From positions 1 through 24,255 of the forward strand of contig CAKUAD010000019.1 in assembly GCA_934636265.1 (NCBI GenBank): a DNA stretch of 24,255 bases, written 5' to 3'. Below the pieces are notes generated by a model. That model had not been told where the DNA came from. It saw only the letters and a program-made list of their open reading frames with translations, and did no database searches. Position 1 is the first letter of the stretch. Each line of letters begins with the position of its first letter. Both the position numbers and the translations under genes were made by a program. Shown piece by piece: positions 15,421 to 22,943 of the stretch. The stretch comes from an uncultured Flavobacterium sp. Its GTDB lineage: Bacteria; Bacteroidota; Bacteroidia; Flavobacteriales; Flavobacteriaceae.

Positions 15421-16284
15421 ATGACCACAGTCAAGATCATCGAATGTCCGCGCGACGCCATGCAGGGTATCAAGCCCTTTATCCCGACCGAGCGAAAAGT
15501 AGCCTACATACAGTCGCTGTTGCGCGTTGGCTTTGACACCATTGATTTTGGCAGCTTCGTATCGCCCAAGGCCATTCCGCAAATGCAGGACACGGCCCAG
15601 GTGCTTGCTTCACTCGATTTATCGGCTACAACCAGCAAATTACTGGCGATCATTGCCAATACACAGGGCGCCATAGCAGCCGCGCAACACAGCGAAATAA
15701 GGTATCTGGGGTTTCCGTTTTCCATTTCTGAGAACTTCCAGATGCGCAACACCCATAAAACCATTGCTGAATCATTGGTGACGCTTCAGGAAATCCTGGA
15801 AATCGCATCCAAGGCAAACAAGGAAACGGTGGCATATCTGTCGATGGGATTCGGGAATCCGTACGGCGATCCGTGGAACGTTGAAATCGTGGCCGAATGG
15901 ACCGAGAAACTGGCCGGCATGGGCGTAAAGATCCTGTCGCTGTCAGATACCATCGGGAGTTCGACCCCCGCAGTGATTAGTTATCTGTACGACAATCTGA
16001 TCCCCAAGTTTCCGGAAGTAGAATTCGGGGCACATCTGCACACCACTCCCGATAAATGGTTTGAAAAAGTTGACGCAGCCTACAAAGCCGGTTGCAGGCG
16101 GTTTGACGGTGCAATCCAGGGATTTGGTGGCTGTCCGATGGCCAAGGACGACCTGACAGGCAACATGCCAACCGAAAAGCTTCTCTCCTATTTTACCGCG
16201 CAAAAAGCTGATACGCAAACCAATCCGATGAGTTTTGAAAGCGCCTATAATGAAGCGCTTAAACTTTTTACGGAGTTTCACTGA
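15421..16284 (+). CDS. mvaB: Hydroxymethylglutaryl-CoA lyase
   Basis: This 287-residue DRE-TIM metallolyase splits HMG-CoA into acetyl-CoA and acetoacetate, the last step of leucine breakdown. Visible active-site elements are ECPRDAMQG with Arg11 and Asp12, GAHLHTT with metal-binding His205 and His207, and the signature [19 protein letters not shown] with Cys238. A TIM-barrel length of about 290-300 is normal. No other leucine-degradation gene is adjacent; the gene stands alone, divergent from guaB. The amino acid dehydrogenase at 21649-22749 could supply the first step of the same pathway, but that link is only metabolic. The start at 15421 is the only reasonable one, since the -7 element ends at 15413. 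Confidence 0.93.
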   Translation: MTTVKIIECPRDAMQGIKPFIPTERKVAYIQSLLRVGFDTIDFGSFVSPKAIPQMQDTAQVLASLDLSATTSKLLAIIANTQGAIAAAQHSEIRYLGFPFSISENFQMRNTHKTIAESLVTLQEILEIASKANKETVAYLSMGFGNPYGDPWNVEIVAEWTEKLAGMGVKILSLSDTIGSSTPAVISYLYDNLIPKFPEVEFGAHLHTTPDKWFEKVDAAYKAGCRRFDGAIQGFGGCPMAKDDLTGNMPTEKLLSYFTAQKADTQTNPMSFESAYNEALKLFTEFH

Positions 16285-16527
16285 CAAGTAGAGCCACGAG
16301 TCTTAACTGTGACCGTTTGCAGCCTTAATGAGCTGGGTGCCTGCGGCTGCGGTAAGCAAACTGTCGCAACATTTAACATTTTTTACAGAAAATCTGCAAC
16401 TTGGACAGGTTTTTTTTCATTAAGGGGAAATTCCCATGTTCTTCCCCCTTCCCATGTCACGAAGTTATCAGTTTTACCGCTAAGGCATGTACAGAAATAT
16501 CGCCTAAAAAGTTAAATTATTGCCTTC
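16285..16527. other. Spacer between convergent mvaB and pyrD
   Basis: There is no credible gene in these 243 bases. A 68-codon frame starting GTG at 16309 lacks family features. A GC-rich pairing, GCAGCC (16319-16324) with GGCTGC (16345-16350), could form a hairpin, with a competing GTTTGC (16315-16320) / GCAAAC (16356-16361) pairing. A run of eight T follows much later (around 16412-16419), too far for an ordinary terminator. Confidence 0.4.
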
Positions 16528-17550
16528 CTATAAATCCTCGCGCAAAATGGCCCGGTTGATATCACGGACAAGTGCCGGACCTTCATAAATAAACCCGGTG
16601 TAAAGCTGCACAAGGCTGGCGCCTGCCCGCAGTTTGTCGAGGGCGTCCTGGGCCGAATGGATTCCGCCCACGCCAATGATGGGAAAGGCGCCGCCACTAT
16701 TCTCATACAAAAACCTGATAACCTCGGTCGATCTGTTGGTAAGCGGCTTGCCAGACAGTCCGCCCATCTCGCTTTTTTGTTCTGATTTCAGACCTTCGCG
16801 CGACAATGTAGTATTGGTTGCGATAACGCCGGCAATGCGGGTTTCCCTGACAATTTCAATGATGTCGAGCAGTTGATCGTTGGTAAGGTCGGGCGCAATT
16901 TTCAGCAGAATGGGCTTGTGGTGTTCCCGATGTGAATTTTTGGTTTGCAGGGCCGACAGCAATCGGGTAAGCGGCTCCTTGTCCTGAAGTGCGCGCAGGT
17001 TTGGCGTATTGGGCGATGAAACGTTGACCACAAAATAATCGACGTGATCAAAAAGCGCATCAAAGCATTTTTCATAATCCGACGCGGCATCCTCATTGGA
17101 CGTGTCTTTGTTCTTGCCGATGTTTCCACCGATAAGCACGCCGCGATTGCGTTTAAGCCTTTCGACGGCAGCATCTACGCCACCGTTGTTAAATCCCATT
17201 CGGTTGATGATGGCCTGATCTTTCTTTAGCCTGAAAAGTCTTTTGCGCGGATTGCCCGGCTGCGGTTTGGGCGTAAGCGTCCCGATTTCGATAAACCCGA
17301 AACCAAGCGCCGACAGTTCCTGAAACGCCTTGGCATCTTTGTCAAAACCCGCGGCCAGTCCTACCGGATTCTTGAATTTAAGTCCGAACACCTCGCGCTC
17401 AAGCCTAGGGTCGTTGACGCAATACAACTTTTTGAACAACGCCGACACACCCGGAATTCGGTTGAGAAAGCGCAAAAGCGAAAAGGTAAAGTGGTGGACG
17501 TCTTCCGGATCGAACCAAAATAATACCGGACGGATGAGTTGTTTGTACAT
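16528..17550 (-). CDS. pyrD: Dihydroorotate dehydrogenase, class 2 (quinone)
   Basis: This 340-residue flavoenzyme oxidises dihydroorotate to orotate in pyrimidine synthesis, passing electrons to the membrane quinone pool. The N-terminal segment [21 protein letters not shown] is the amphipathic membrane-association helix region of class 2 enzymes. The core shows [12 protein letters not shown] (61-72), [22 protein letters not shown] (88-108 region), NRMGFNN (116-122), [12 protein letters not shown] (175-186) with the catalytic-base serine, GGLSGKPL (263-270) and IIGVGGI (291-297, FMN phosphate). The start at 17550 gives a short leader after a strong promoter; six more residues upstream would overlap the -7 box. 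It diverges from the DUF486 gene. Confidence 0.96.
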   Translation of the reverse strand: MYKQLIRPVLFWFDPEDVHHFTFSLLRFLNRIPGVSALFKKLYCVNDPRLEREVFGLKFKNPVGLAAGFDKDAKAFQELSALGFGFIEIGTLTPKPQPGNPRKRLFRLKKDQAIINRMGFNNGGVDAAVERLKRNRGVLIGGNIGKNKDTSNEDAASDYEKCFDALFDHVDYFVVNVSSPNTPNLRALQDKEPLTRLLSALQTKNSHREHHKPILLKIAPDLTNDQLLDIIEIVRETRIAGVIATNTTLSREGLKSEQKSEMGGLSGKPLTNRSTEVIRFLYENSGGAFPIIGVGGIHSAQDALDKLRAGASLVQLYTGFIYEGPALVRDINRAILREDL

Positions 17551-17560
17551 CAGGTTGCAG

Positions 17561-17592
17561 TTTGTCAAAAATACGCAAATAGTGTATCTTTC
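17561..17592 (+). promoter_or_regulatory. Candidate promoter of the DUF486 gene
   Basis: TTTG at 17561-17564 and TATCTTTC at 17585-17592 (one mismatch to the -7 consensus) are 20 bases apart and precede the GTG at 17608 by 15 bases. The site overlaps the pyrD promoter on the other strand almost completely. Confidence 0.45.
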
Positions 17593-17598
17593 GGCAAA
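17566..17598 (-). promoter_or_regulatory. Promoter of pyrD
   Basis: On the minus strand TATTTTTG (17573-17566) is a perfect -7 element, and TTTG (17598-17595) lies 21 bases upstream. The leader to the ATG at 17550 is about 11 bases. Confidence 0.6.
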
Positions 17599-17607
17599 GT
17601 TTTTTTA

Positions 17608-17976
17608 GTGAAAGCACTTTATACCATCGGGCTTTTAACGCTTTCCAACATCTTCATGACGCTGGCCTGGTACGGTCACCTGAAGTTCAAGGAATGGTCG
17701 TGGTTCAGCAAGCTGGGATTGTTCAGCATCATTGTCATCAGTTGGGGAATTGCCTTTTTTGAATACCTCATGCAGGTTCCCGCAAACCGGATAGGCTTTG
17801 AAGGCAATGGCGGCCCGTTTAACCTGTGGCAACTCAAGGTTTTGCAGGAAGTAATCACGCTTGTGGTGTTTTCAGCCTTTACCCTGTTGTTTTTTAAAGG
17901 CGAAACCCTGCGGCTCAACCACATTATCGGCTTTGTGTTTCTGGTCCTTGCCGTGTATTTCATCTTTAAAAAGTAA
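17608..17976 (+). CDS. DUF486 (DMT-like) small membrane protein
   Basis: This 122-residue protein has four predicted membrane helices (about 3-22, 36-54, 76-95 and 104-120). It matches DUF486, small proteins related to the drug/metabolite transporter (EamA) fold, by the hallmark FEYLMQVPANRIG (51-63) and the WYGHLKF motif after helix 1. The function is unknown; half-size DMT proteins usually act as dimers. The start is a GTG at 17608. Longer frames reaching back to 17539 would add a non-family N-terminus and cross both promoters. It precedes pepT by 43 bases and may be co-transcribed with it. Confidence 0.82.
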   Translation: MKALYTIGLLTLSNIFMTLAWYGHLKFKEWSWFSKLGLFSIIVISWGIAFFEYLMQVPANRIGFEGNGGPFNLWQLKVLQEVITLVVFSAFTLLFFKGETLRLNHIIGFVFLVLAVYFIFKK

Positions 17977-18019
17977 TAACCTTTTTTAATTGTTCCTTAA
18001 TCGTTAATTGTTCATTGTA

Positions 18020-19279
18020 ATGCAGCACATCATCGACCGCTTTATCAGCTATGTCACGGTAGATACTGAATCTGATCCGAATTCGCCCACAACACCCAGC
18101 ACGAGCAAGCAGCTGGTTTTGGCCAACATGCTGGTCAAAGAGCTCAAGAAAATTGGCATGGCCGATGTCACCATCGACAAAAACGGCTATGTGATGGCGA
18201 CCCTGCCGTCAAATGTCAGCCATAAGGTGCCCACCATCGGGTTTATCGCGCATTACGATACAACGCCTGATTTCACCGGAAAAGACGTCAAACCTCAGAT
18301 TATCCCGGACTACAACGGCGGCGAAATCCTGTTGAATGCGGATAAGAACATCATCCTATCGCCAAAATATTTCAAGGATTTGCTGCAGTACCGCGGACAA
18401 ACGCTCATCACCACCGACGGCACCACGCTTTTGGGCGCCGATGACAAAGCCGGCATCACCGAGATTGTCACCGCCATGGAATACATGATCCAGCATCCCG
18501 ATATCAAACACGGCAACATCCGCGTAGGTTTTACGCCCGACGAGGAAATAGGGCGCGGAGCCCACAAATTTGACGTGGAAAAGTTTGGCGCGGAATGGGC
18601 CTATACGATGGACGGCAGCCAGATTGGCGAGTTGGAATACGAGAATTTTAACGCGGCCGGTGCTAAAATCACCTTTTTGGGCAAAAGCGTCCATCCGGGT
18701 TATGCCAAAGGAAAAATGATCAACTCCATGCTGATTCTCCAGGAATTCCTCAATGCGCTGCCGCAAGGCGAAACTCCACAGGAAACCCAGGATTATGAAG
18801 GCTTTTTTCACGTCACCGGACTTTCCGGAGGGATTGAGGAATCGGTGTTAGAACTTATCATCCGCGACCACAGCAAACCAAAGTTCGCGGCGCGTAAAAA
18901 GCTGGTCGAAACCATCGTGAAAAAAATCAACAAAAAATACGAGAAACAATTTGGCGGCGATATTGCCCGCACCGACATCCAAGACCAATACTACAACATG
19001 AAGGAAAAGGTCACGCCGGTGATGCACGTGGTGGACATTGCCGAAAAAGCGATGAAATCACTCGGGATCAAACCCATCATCAAACCAATCCGCGGCGGAA
19101 CCGACGGTTGTCAGCTATCCTACAAGGGCCTTCCCTGCCCAAACATTTTTGCCGGCGGACACAACTTTCACGGCAAGTATGAATACGTTCCGGTTGAGAG
19201 CATGGAAAAAGCGGTTCAGGTTATTGTCCGCATCGCCGAAATCACTGCCAACGGTTATACCGCCAAGTCAAAAAAGTAA
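18020..19279 (+). CDS. pepT: Peptidase T (aminotripeptidase)
   Basis: This 419-residue M20-family zinc peptidase removes the N-terminal residue from tripeptides in the cytoplasm. The two-metal site is complete: His78 and Asp80 in AHYDTTPDF, Asp141 in GADDKAGI, the catalytic Glu175 with Glu176 in PDEEIGRG, Asp198 in TMDGS and His381 in GGHNFHGK. HPGYAKGKMINS (225-236) begins the dimerisation domain. The length matches PepT (about 410). The start at 18020 gives MQHIIDRFISYV, as in the family; the TTG at 18008 would add only four residues. No -7 element is clear in the AT-rich 43-base gap, so it may be read from the DUF486 promoter. Its stop overlaps the next start as TAATG. Confidence 0.95.
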   Translation: MQHIIDRFISYVTVDTESDPNSPTTPSTSKQLVLANMLVKELKKIGMADVTIDKNGYVMATLPSNVSHKVPTIGFIAHYDTTPDFTGKDVKPQIIPDYNGGEILLNADKNIILSPKYFKDLLQYRGQTLITTDGTTLLGADDKAGITEIVTAMEYMIQHPDIKHGNIRVGFTPDEEIGRGAHKFDVEKFGAEWAYTMDGSQIGELEYENFNAAGAKITFLGKSVHPGYAKGKMINSMLILQEFLNALPQGETPQETQDYEGFFHVTGLSGGIEESVLELIIRDHSKPKFAARKKLVETIVKKINKKYEKQFGGDIARTDIQDQYYNMKEKVTPVMHVVDIAEKAMKSLGIKPIIKPIRGGTDGCQLSYKGLPCPNIFAGGHNFHGKYEYVPVESMEKAVQVIVRIAEITANGYTAKSKK

Positions 19280-19854
19280 TGGGAAAGATGCGCGACAAAT
19301 CGCCGGATTGGGCTCAGGAAATCGATTTCCTTAAATCGGTCATTGGTCAAACGCCGCTGGTTGAAACTGTAAAATGGGGAGTTCCCGTTTACACCTTGGC
19401 GGGGAAAAACCTCGTGGGTATAGCCGGGTTCAAGCAATTTGTTGCGCTATGGTTTTACAACGGAGTTTTTCTAAAGGATCCCGCCAATGTCTTGTACAGT
19501 GCGCAGGACGAAAAGACAAAGGCCCTGCGCCAATGGCGATTTGAAAACCTGGACCAGATCCGATCAAATGAAAAAGCGATTCTGGCTTATGTGCGGGAGG
19601 CTATCGCCAATGAAGAAGCGGGATTGTCGCACAAACCGGTTAAAAAGGAACTTTGCATCCCGCCGCCATTGCAATCAAGGCTCAACGATAGTCCACAACT
19701 TTACGAGGCCTTTTACAAACTCACGCCGGGTCGTCAGCGCGATTATGCCGATTATATTTCGGCTGCCAAACGCGAGGCCACCCAGCTTTCCCGATTGGAC
19801 AAAATAGCACCGCTTATCCTGGCTGGCGTCGGGCTCAACGATCAGTATAAATAA
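19279..19854 (+). CDS. DUF1801 / YdeI-OmdA two-domain protein
   Basis: This 191-residue cytoplasmic protein combines a DUF1801 domain (about 12-112; hallmark VKWGVPVY at 31-38 and GIAGFKQFVALWF at 47-59) with a C-terminal bacteriocin-protection YdeI/OmpD-associated motif (FYKLTPGRQRDYADYISAAK, 145-164). Related YdeI proteins have been linked to stress and antimicrobial-peptide tolerance in enteric bacteria, but the molecular role is unknown. The ATG shares its A with the pepT stop (TAATG), so translation is coupled. A strong terminator follows directly. Confidence 0.85.
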   Translation: MGKMRDKSPDWAQEIDFLKSVIGQTPLVETVKWGVPVYTLAGKNLVGIAGFKQFVALWFYNGVFLKDPANVLYSAQDEKTKALRQWRFENLDQIRSNEKAILAYVREAIANEEAGLSHKPVKKELCIPPPLQSRLNDSPQLYEAFYKLTPGRQRDYADYISAAKREATQLSRLDKIAPLILAGVGLNDQYK

Positions 19855-19855
19855 A

Positions 19856-19885
19856 AAAAACCGCGGAGAGATGTCCGCGGTTTTT
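19856..19885. terminator. Bidirectional intrinsic terminator
   Basis: CCGCGGA (19861-19867) and TCCGCGG (19874-19880) form a perfect GC-rich stem around a 6-base loop. A-run 19856-19860 and T-run 19881-19885 extend the stem and supply a U-tract on either strand. It separates the rightward DUF1801 gene from the leftward yajC gene and can serve both. Confidence 0.88.
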
Positions 19886-19900
19886 AATTTCCTGGCTTTT

Positions 19901-20185
19901 TTACTTAACCTCTGATTGCTGGTTAAGCTTGGCGCTGAGTTCCATCGAAATGGCTGAACGCTCCATTTTGAGCTTGCCCGCCATGGTTTCTACAACCACC
20001 GTAGCTTCGGCAACCTCGGCCACGCGTCCGTGAATACCGCTTTTGGTGATAATTTTATCGCCAACTTTGAGTTCGCTCTCAAACTTTCTTTCTTGTTTCA
20101 TTTTCTTTTGCTGCGGACGGATCATGAAAAAGTACATGACGACGAAAATCAGCAAAAAGGGTAACATTCCTTGTAATTCTGCCAT
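19901..20185 (-). CDS. yajC: Preprotein translocase accessory subunit YajC
   Basis: This 94-residue single-pass membrane protein is associated with SecDF at the Sec translocon. It has one helix (about 7-22) followed by the family hallmark FFMIRPQQKKMK (19-30) and a small cytoplasmic beta-rich domain with VGDKIITKSGIHGRVAEV (41-58). The length is normal. The start at 20185 was chosen because an upstream frame to 20224 overlaps the DUF1573 gene and adds non-family residues. It is the last gene of the nusB-DUF1573-yajC operon, 10 bases after the DUF1573 stop and just before the terminator. Confidence 0.93.
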   Translation of the reverse strand: MAELQGMLPFLLIFVVMYFFMIRPQQKKMKQERKFESELKVGDKIITKSGIHGRVAEVAEATVVVETMAGKLKMERSAISMELSAKLNQQSEVK

Positions 20186-20195
20186 GGTTAGATAA

Positions 20196-20636
20196 TTATT
20201 GTTTATTGATTGTAGCGGCTTCATTGCGCGGCCTTACATTGGCCTTGATAAAAATTCGCTTGGTTTTCTTTTCTATGTTTGCCGTGATAAAGACGCTTTT
20301 TTTGTGAGTGCCCATCCGTCCGGAGGTGTCAAAGGTAACGCTGATTTCGCCGCCCTGGCCCGGTTTTATGGCATTTTTGGGATAATCGGCTACGGTGCAA
20401 CCGCAGTTACCCTTGGCTTTGGTGATCAATAGGTCGACCTCGCCCGTATTGGTAAACTTAAAGGTGTGCGACAGTTTTCCGCCAACGATCACTTTTCCAA
20501 AATCATAGGTTTCCTCTTCAAAAGTCATCTCGGCAAACGGACCGGTCAATTCAGGCTGCGGCGGTTTGGCCTCTTCCTTTTTGGATTGGCAGGCCAGCAT
20601 CAGCATAAAAACAGCGATGGAAAATAGTCTTTTCAT
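20196..20636 (-). CDS. DUF1573 lipoprotein
   Basis: This 146-residue protein has a lipoprotein signal (MKRLFSIAVFMLMLAC, Cys16) followed by a charged linker and a DUF1573 domain (about 38-135), an immunoglobulin-like ASPM-SPD-2-Hydin-type fold. The typical parts are TYDFGKVIVGGKLSHTFKFTNTG (43 onward), the conserved GNCGCTV (81-87), PGQGGEISVTFD and GTHKKSVFITAN. The family is abundant in Bacteroidota and its role is unknown. The start lies one base after the nusB stop, so the two are translationally linked, which is a common arrangement in the group. Confidence 0.88.
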   Translation of the reverse strand: MKRLFSIAVFMLMLACQSKKEEAKPPQPELTGPFAEMTFEEETYDFGKVIVGGKLSHTFKFTNTGEVDLLITKAKGNCGCTVADYPKNAIKPGQGGEISVTFDTSGRMGTHKKSVFITANIEKKTKRIFIKANVRPRNEAATINKQ

Positions 20637-20637
20637 A

Positions 20638-21579
20638 TTATAAAAGGCCTCGTCCGGCTTTGTTCAGTCGATTGGTCTCACGTAAATCCTTGACCAGATT
20701 GTCCAGGATACCGTTGATAAAGATACTGCTTTTGGGCGTCGAATACTCCTTGGCGATTTCCAGATACTCGTTGATGGTCACCTTGACGGGAATCGATGGG
20801 AATTTGAGGAATTCACAAATGGCCATTTTAAGGATGATGGTATCCACCTCGGCAATGCGTTCGGTGTCCCAATTAGGCGTTTTATCAGTGTACTCGCGGG
20901 CCAGTTCCTGTTCGTTGAGCAGCGTTTTCCGGAAAAGCGCCACGGCAAAGTCGCGATCTTCCTCATCTTTGTATAGGCGCGGAATCTCAAACCGGCTCGA
21001 ACTGCTTTCCAAAGCGCGCAACTGTCGGGCAATTTGCGTGTTGACTACCGGAATATCGTCGACGCAAGTCAAGCGGTAATCCTCCAGATAGTCATAAAGT
21101 TTTTCGTTGGGTGCGATCAGATCGGTAAACAACTTCACGATAAAATCCCTGTCGTGGGCAAATCCGCGCATGTCATCGGCCATATAGCGATTATATACGT
21201 CGCTCTGCTTGATGGCCGAAAGCAAAATCAGGATGTAATCGTCATTCTTTTTCCAATTGTCGATCCGCCTTTCAGCGAGCGCGGCCTCGAGCCCCTGATG
21301 AGATTCAAGCATTTGCAGGATAGCGTTGTCAACAAACTTGCGGTTTGGATTACGCTCCTCGGGAGTTGCCAGGTGCTTTTTTGACGAAACGTCCAGGAAG
21401 TAATCTTCCTTTCGGCGGATTTCGACCAGTGCCGATAGCATGATCAGGTATAAATCCAGCACGTTTTCTATGCTGAACAGCAAGAACTTTTCCTGCTTGT
21501 CCATCGTTTCCGAACCATTTTGATGCATCGCGTAAATCGATTGCATCACTTTAACGCGGATATGTCGTCTGTTTAACAC
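20638..21579 (-). CDS. nusB: Transcription antitermination factor NusB, long form
   Basis: This 313-residue protein has its NusB domain at the C-terminus (about 205-302; DRDFAVALFRKTL, IAEVDTIILKMAICEF, PVKVTINEYLEIAKEYS, SIFINGILDNL). NusB with NusE/S10 binds boxA RNA and supports rRNA antitermination. The N-terminal 200 residues are helical with the starting motif LNRRHIRVKVMQSIYAMHQ, which itself resembles the first NusB helix, so the domain appears split or extended compared with the roughly 140-residue E. coli form. Long NusB is usual in Bacteroidota. The start is a GTG at 21579; a frame to 21627 would cross the upstream terminator. A -7-like TACTTTTA (minus, 21598-21591) lies between terminator and start. 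Confidence 0.88.
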   Translation of the reverse strand: MLNRRHIRVKVMQSIYAMHQNGSETMDKQEKFLLFSIENVLDLYLIMLSALVEIRRKEDYFLDVSSKKHLATPEERNPNRKFVDNAILQMLESHQGLEAALAERRIDNWKKNDDYILILLSAIKQSDVYNRYMADDMRGFAHDRDFIVKLFTDLIAPNEKLYDYLEDYRLTCVDDIPVVNTQIARQLRALESSSSRFEIPRLYKDEEDRDFAVALFRKTLLNEQELAREYTDKTPNWDTERIAEVDTIILKMAICEFLKFPSIPVKVTINEYLEIAKEYSTPKSSIFINGILDNLVKDLRETNRLNKAGRGLL

Positions 21580-21585
21580 GTAAGA

Positions 21586-21622
21586 ACTTTTAAAAGTAAG
21601 GGCGAAAGAAATCCTTTCGCCC
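21586..21622 (-). terminator. Intrinsic terminator of the amino acid dehydrogenase gene
   Basis: On the minus strand GGGCGAAAG (21622-21614) and CTTTCGCCC (21608-21600) form a perfect 9-bp stem with a 5-base loop, followed by TTACTTTT. It starts 26 bases after the dehydrogenase stop. It also lies upstream of the nusB GTG. A perfect -7 match TAAATTTG (21632-21625) sits just ahead of the stem, so the hairpin could alternatively be part of a nusB leader. Confidence 0.75.
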
Positions 21623-21648
21623 TGCAAATTTAGGAATTATTTGGTTAG

Positions 21649-22749
21649 TTACGATTGCTGTTTTTTGCGCTCGTCGATGCGGTTTTGCGCCAGCGTCATA
21701 GCTGCCTGATGCGTAGTGATGTTGCGGGATTCCGCCAGACCGAAAATTTCCAGTGTGGTATTGTAGATGTTCTCGGTGCGCTTCATCGCCTCGTCTTTTC
21801 CGTAGTGTACAATCTCACCGTAAACATTGATGATGCCACCCGCGTTGATCAAAAAGTCAGGCGCGTACAAGATGCCTTTGTCCATCAGGATTTGCCCGTG
21901 AACGGTTTCATTGGCCAATTGGTTGTTGGCAGCTCCGGCAATTACCTTGGCTTTGAGTCGGTAGATAGTATCGTCGTTGATGGTAGCTCCCAGTGCACAA
22001 GGCGCGTAAATGTCTACGTCGGCGCTGTACAAATCGTCGCCCTGGTAGATGGTAGCGCCGTATTTGGCAGCCACTTCTTCCAGACGGGTTTGGTTGATGT
22101 CGGCAATGGTAACGATGGCACCTTCCTTGGTCAGGAAATCCACCAGGGTTTCACCCACGTGTCCGATACCTTGTACCAGGACTTTCTTGCCTTCCAGCTT
22201 GTCTGATCCAAACTTGTACATGGCCGACGCCTTCATACCCATGTAGACGCCGTAAGCCGTTACGGGCGACGGGTTGCCTGATCCGCCGATGCTCTCGGAA
22301 ATTCCGGTTACATAAGACGTGTGCTGACGGATAAGATCCATGTCGGCAGTGGTTGTCCCGACGTCCTCGGCTGTGATGTACTTACCGCTGAGTGAGTTGA
22401 CGAACTGACCAAATTTGATCATCATTTCCGGCGTTTTATCGGCTTTGGAATCTCCGATGATGACCGCTTTTCCGCCACCCAGATCCAGTCCGGAAATGGC
22501 CGACTTATAAGTCATCCCGCGCGAAAGGCGCAATACATCATTCAACGCTTCCCACTCATTGGTGTATTTCCACATTCGCGTACCGCCCAGTGCTGGTCCC
22601 AAAACTGTGTTATGGATCCCAATTATTGCTTTCAATCCAGTATCTTTGTCATGGCAAAAGACAATCTGTTCGTGGTTGTCAAACGATGCCTGACCGAACA
22701 CCGGATCCAATCTGTGCAGCTCCTTGGCAGTAGTGAATTCTGTAGTCAT
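21649..22749 (-). CDS. Leu/Glu-type amino acid dehydrogenase
   Basis: This 366-residue Glu/Leu/Phe/Val dehydrogenase-family enzyme reversibly deaminates an amino acid with NAD(P)+. The leucine-dehydrogenase branch is suggested by length and by GGTRMW (55-60), Lys82 in MTYKSAISG, catalytic Lys94 in LDLGGGKAVI, Asp129 in TAEDVGTT, the nucleotide loop QGIGHVGE (193-200) and GAANNQLA (272-279). The predicted role is oxidative deamination of branched-chain amino acids, which would feed HMG-CoA lyase metabolically. The exact substrate cannot be read from sequence. It has its own promoter and terminator, so it is a single-gene unit upstream of nusB. Confidence 0.9.
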   Translation of the reverse strand: MTTEFTTAKELHRLDPVFGQASFDNHEQIVFCHDKDTGLKAIIGIHNTVLGPALGGTRMWKYTNEWEALNDVLRLSRGMTYKSAISGLDLGGGKAVIIGDSKADKTPEMMIKFGQFVNSLSGKYITAEDVGTTTADMDLIRQHTSYVTGISESIGGSGNPSPVTAYGVYMGMKASAMYKFGSDKLEGKKVLVQGIGHVGETLVDFLTKEGAIVTIADINQTRLEEVAAKYGATIYQGDDLYSADVDIYAPCALGATINDDTIYRLKAKVIAGAANNQLANETVHGQILMDKGILYAPDFLINAGGIINVYGEIVHYGKDEAMKRTENIYNTTLEIFGLAESRNITTHQAAMTLAQNRIDERKKQQS

Positions 22750-22789
22750 AAAAAATGTATTAAATTAAGTCTTTTTCAATAAGACTCGG

Positions 22790-22825
22790 CAAATTTATGA
22801 TTTTATTCAAAATGGCGTCGGCAAA
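22790..22825 (-). promoter_or_regulatory. Promoter of the amino acid dehydrogenase gene
   Basis: On the minus strand TAAATTTG (22797-22790) is a perfect -7 match, with TTTG (22825-22822) 24 bases upstream, slightly long. The leader of about 36 bases contains a small hairpin, AGTCTT/AAGACT (22786-22781 with 22773-22768). Confidence 0.5.
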
Positions 22826-22943
22826 ACAGTTTAAATTAGCAATTCACTAACAGTAAATTCAAATTCACCAAAAATCTGAAAAAGCGATTTTACTCGTTTT
22901 TTAACAGATTTTCATTAAAAGTTACCGCCCAAAAGGCAAAGTC

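Noticed and set aside
15304..15582. A longer guaB start at 15582
   Set aside because: The added 93 residues are not family-like, cross the perfect guaB promoter and run into the divergent lyase gene.
16309..16515. A 68-codon frame on the plus strand between mvaB and pyrD
   Set aside because: GTG start, Cys-rich opening then unpatterned sequence, no family, and no promoter.
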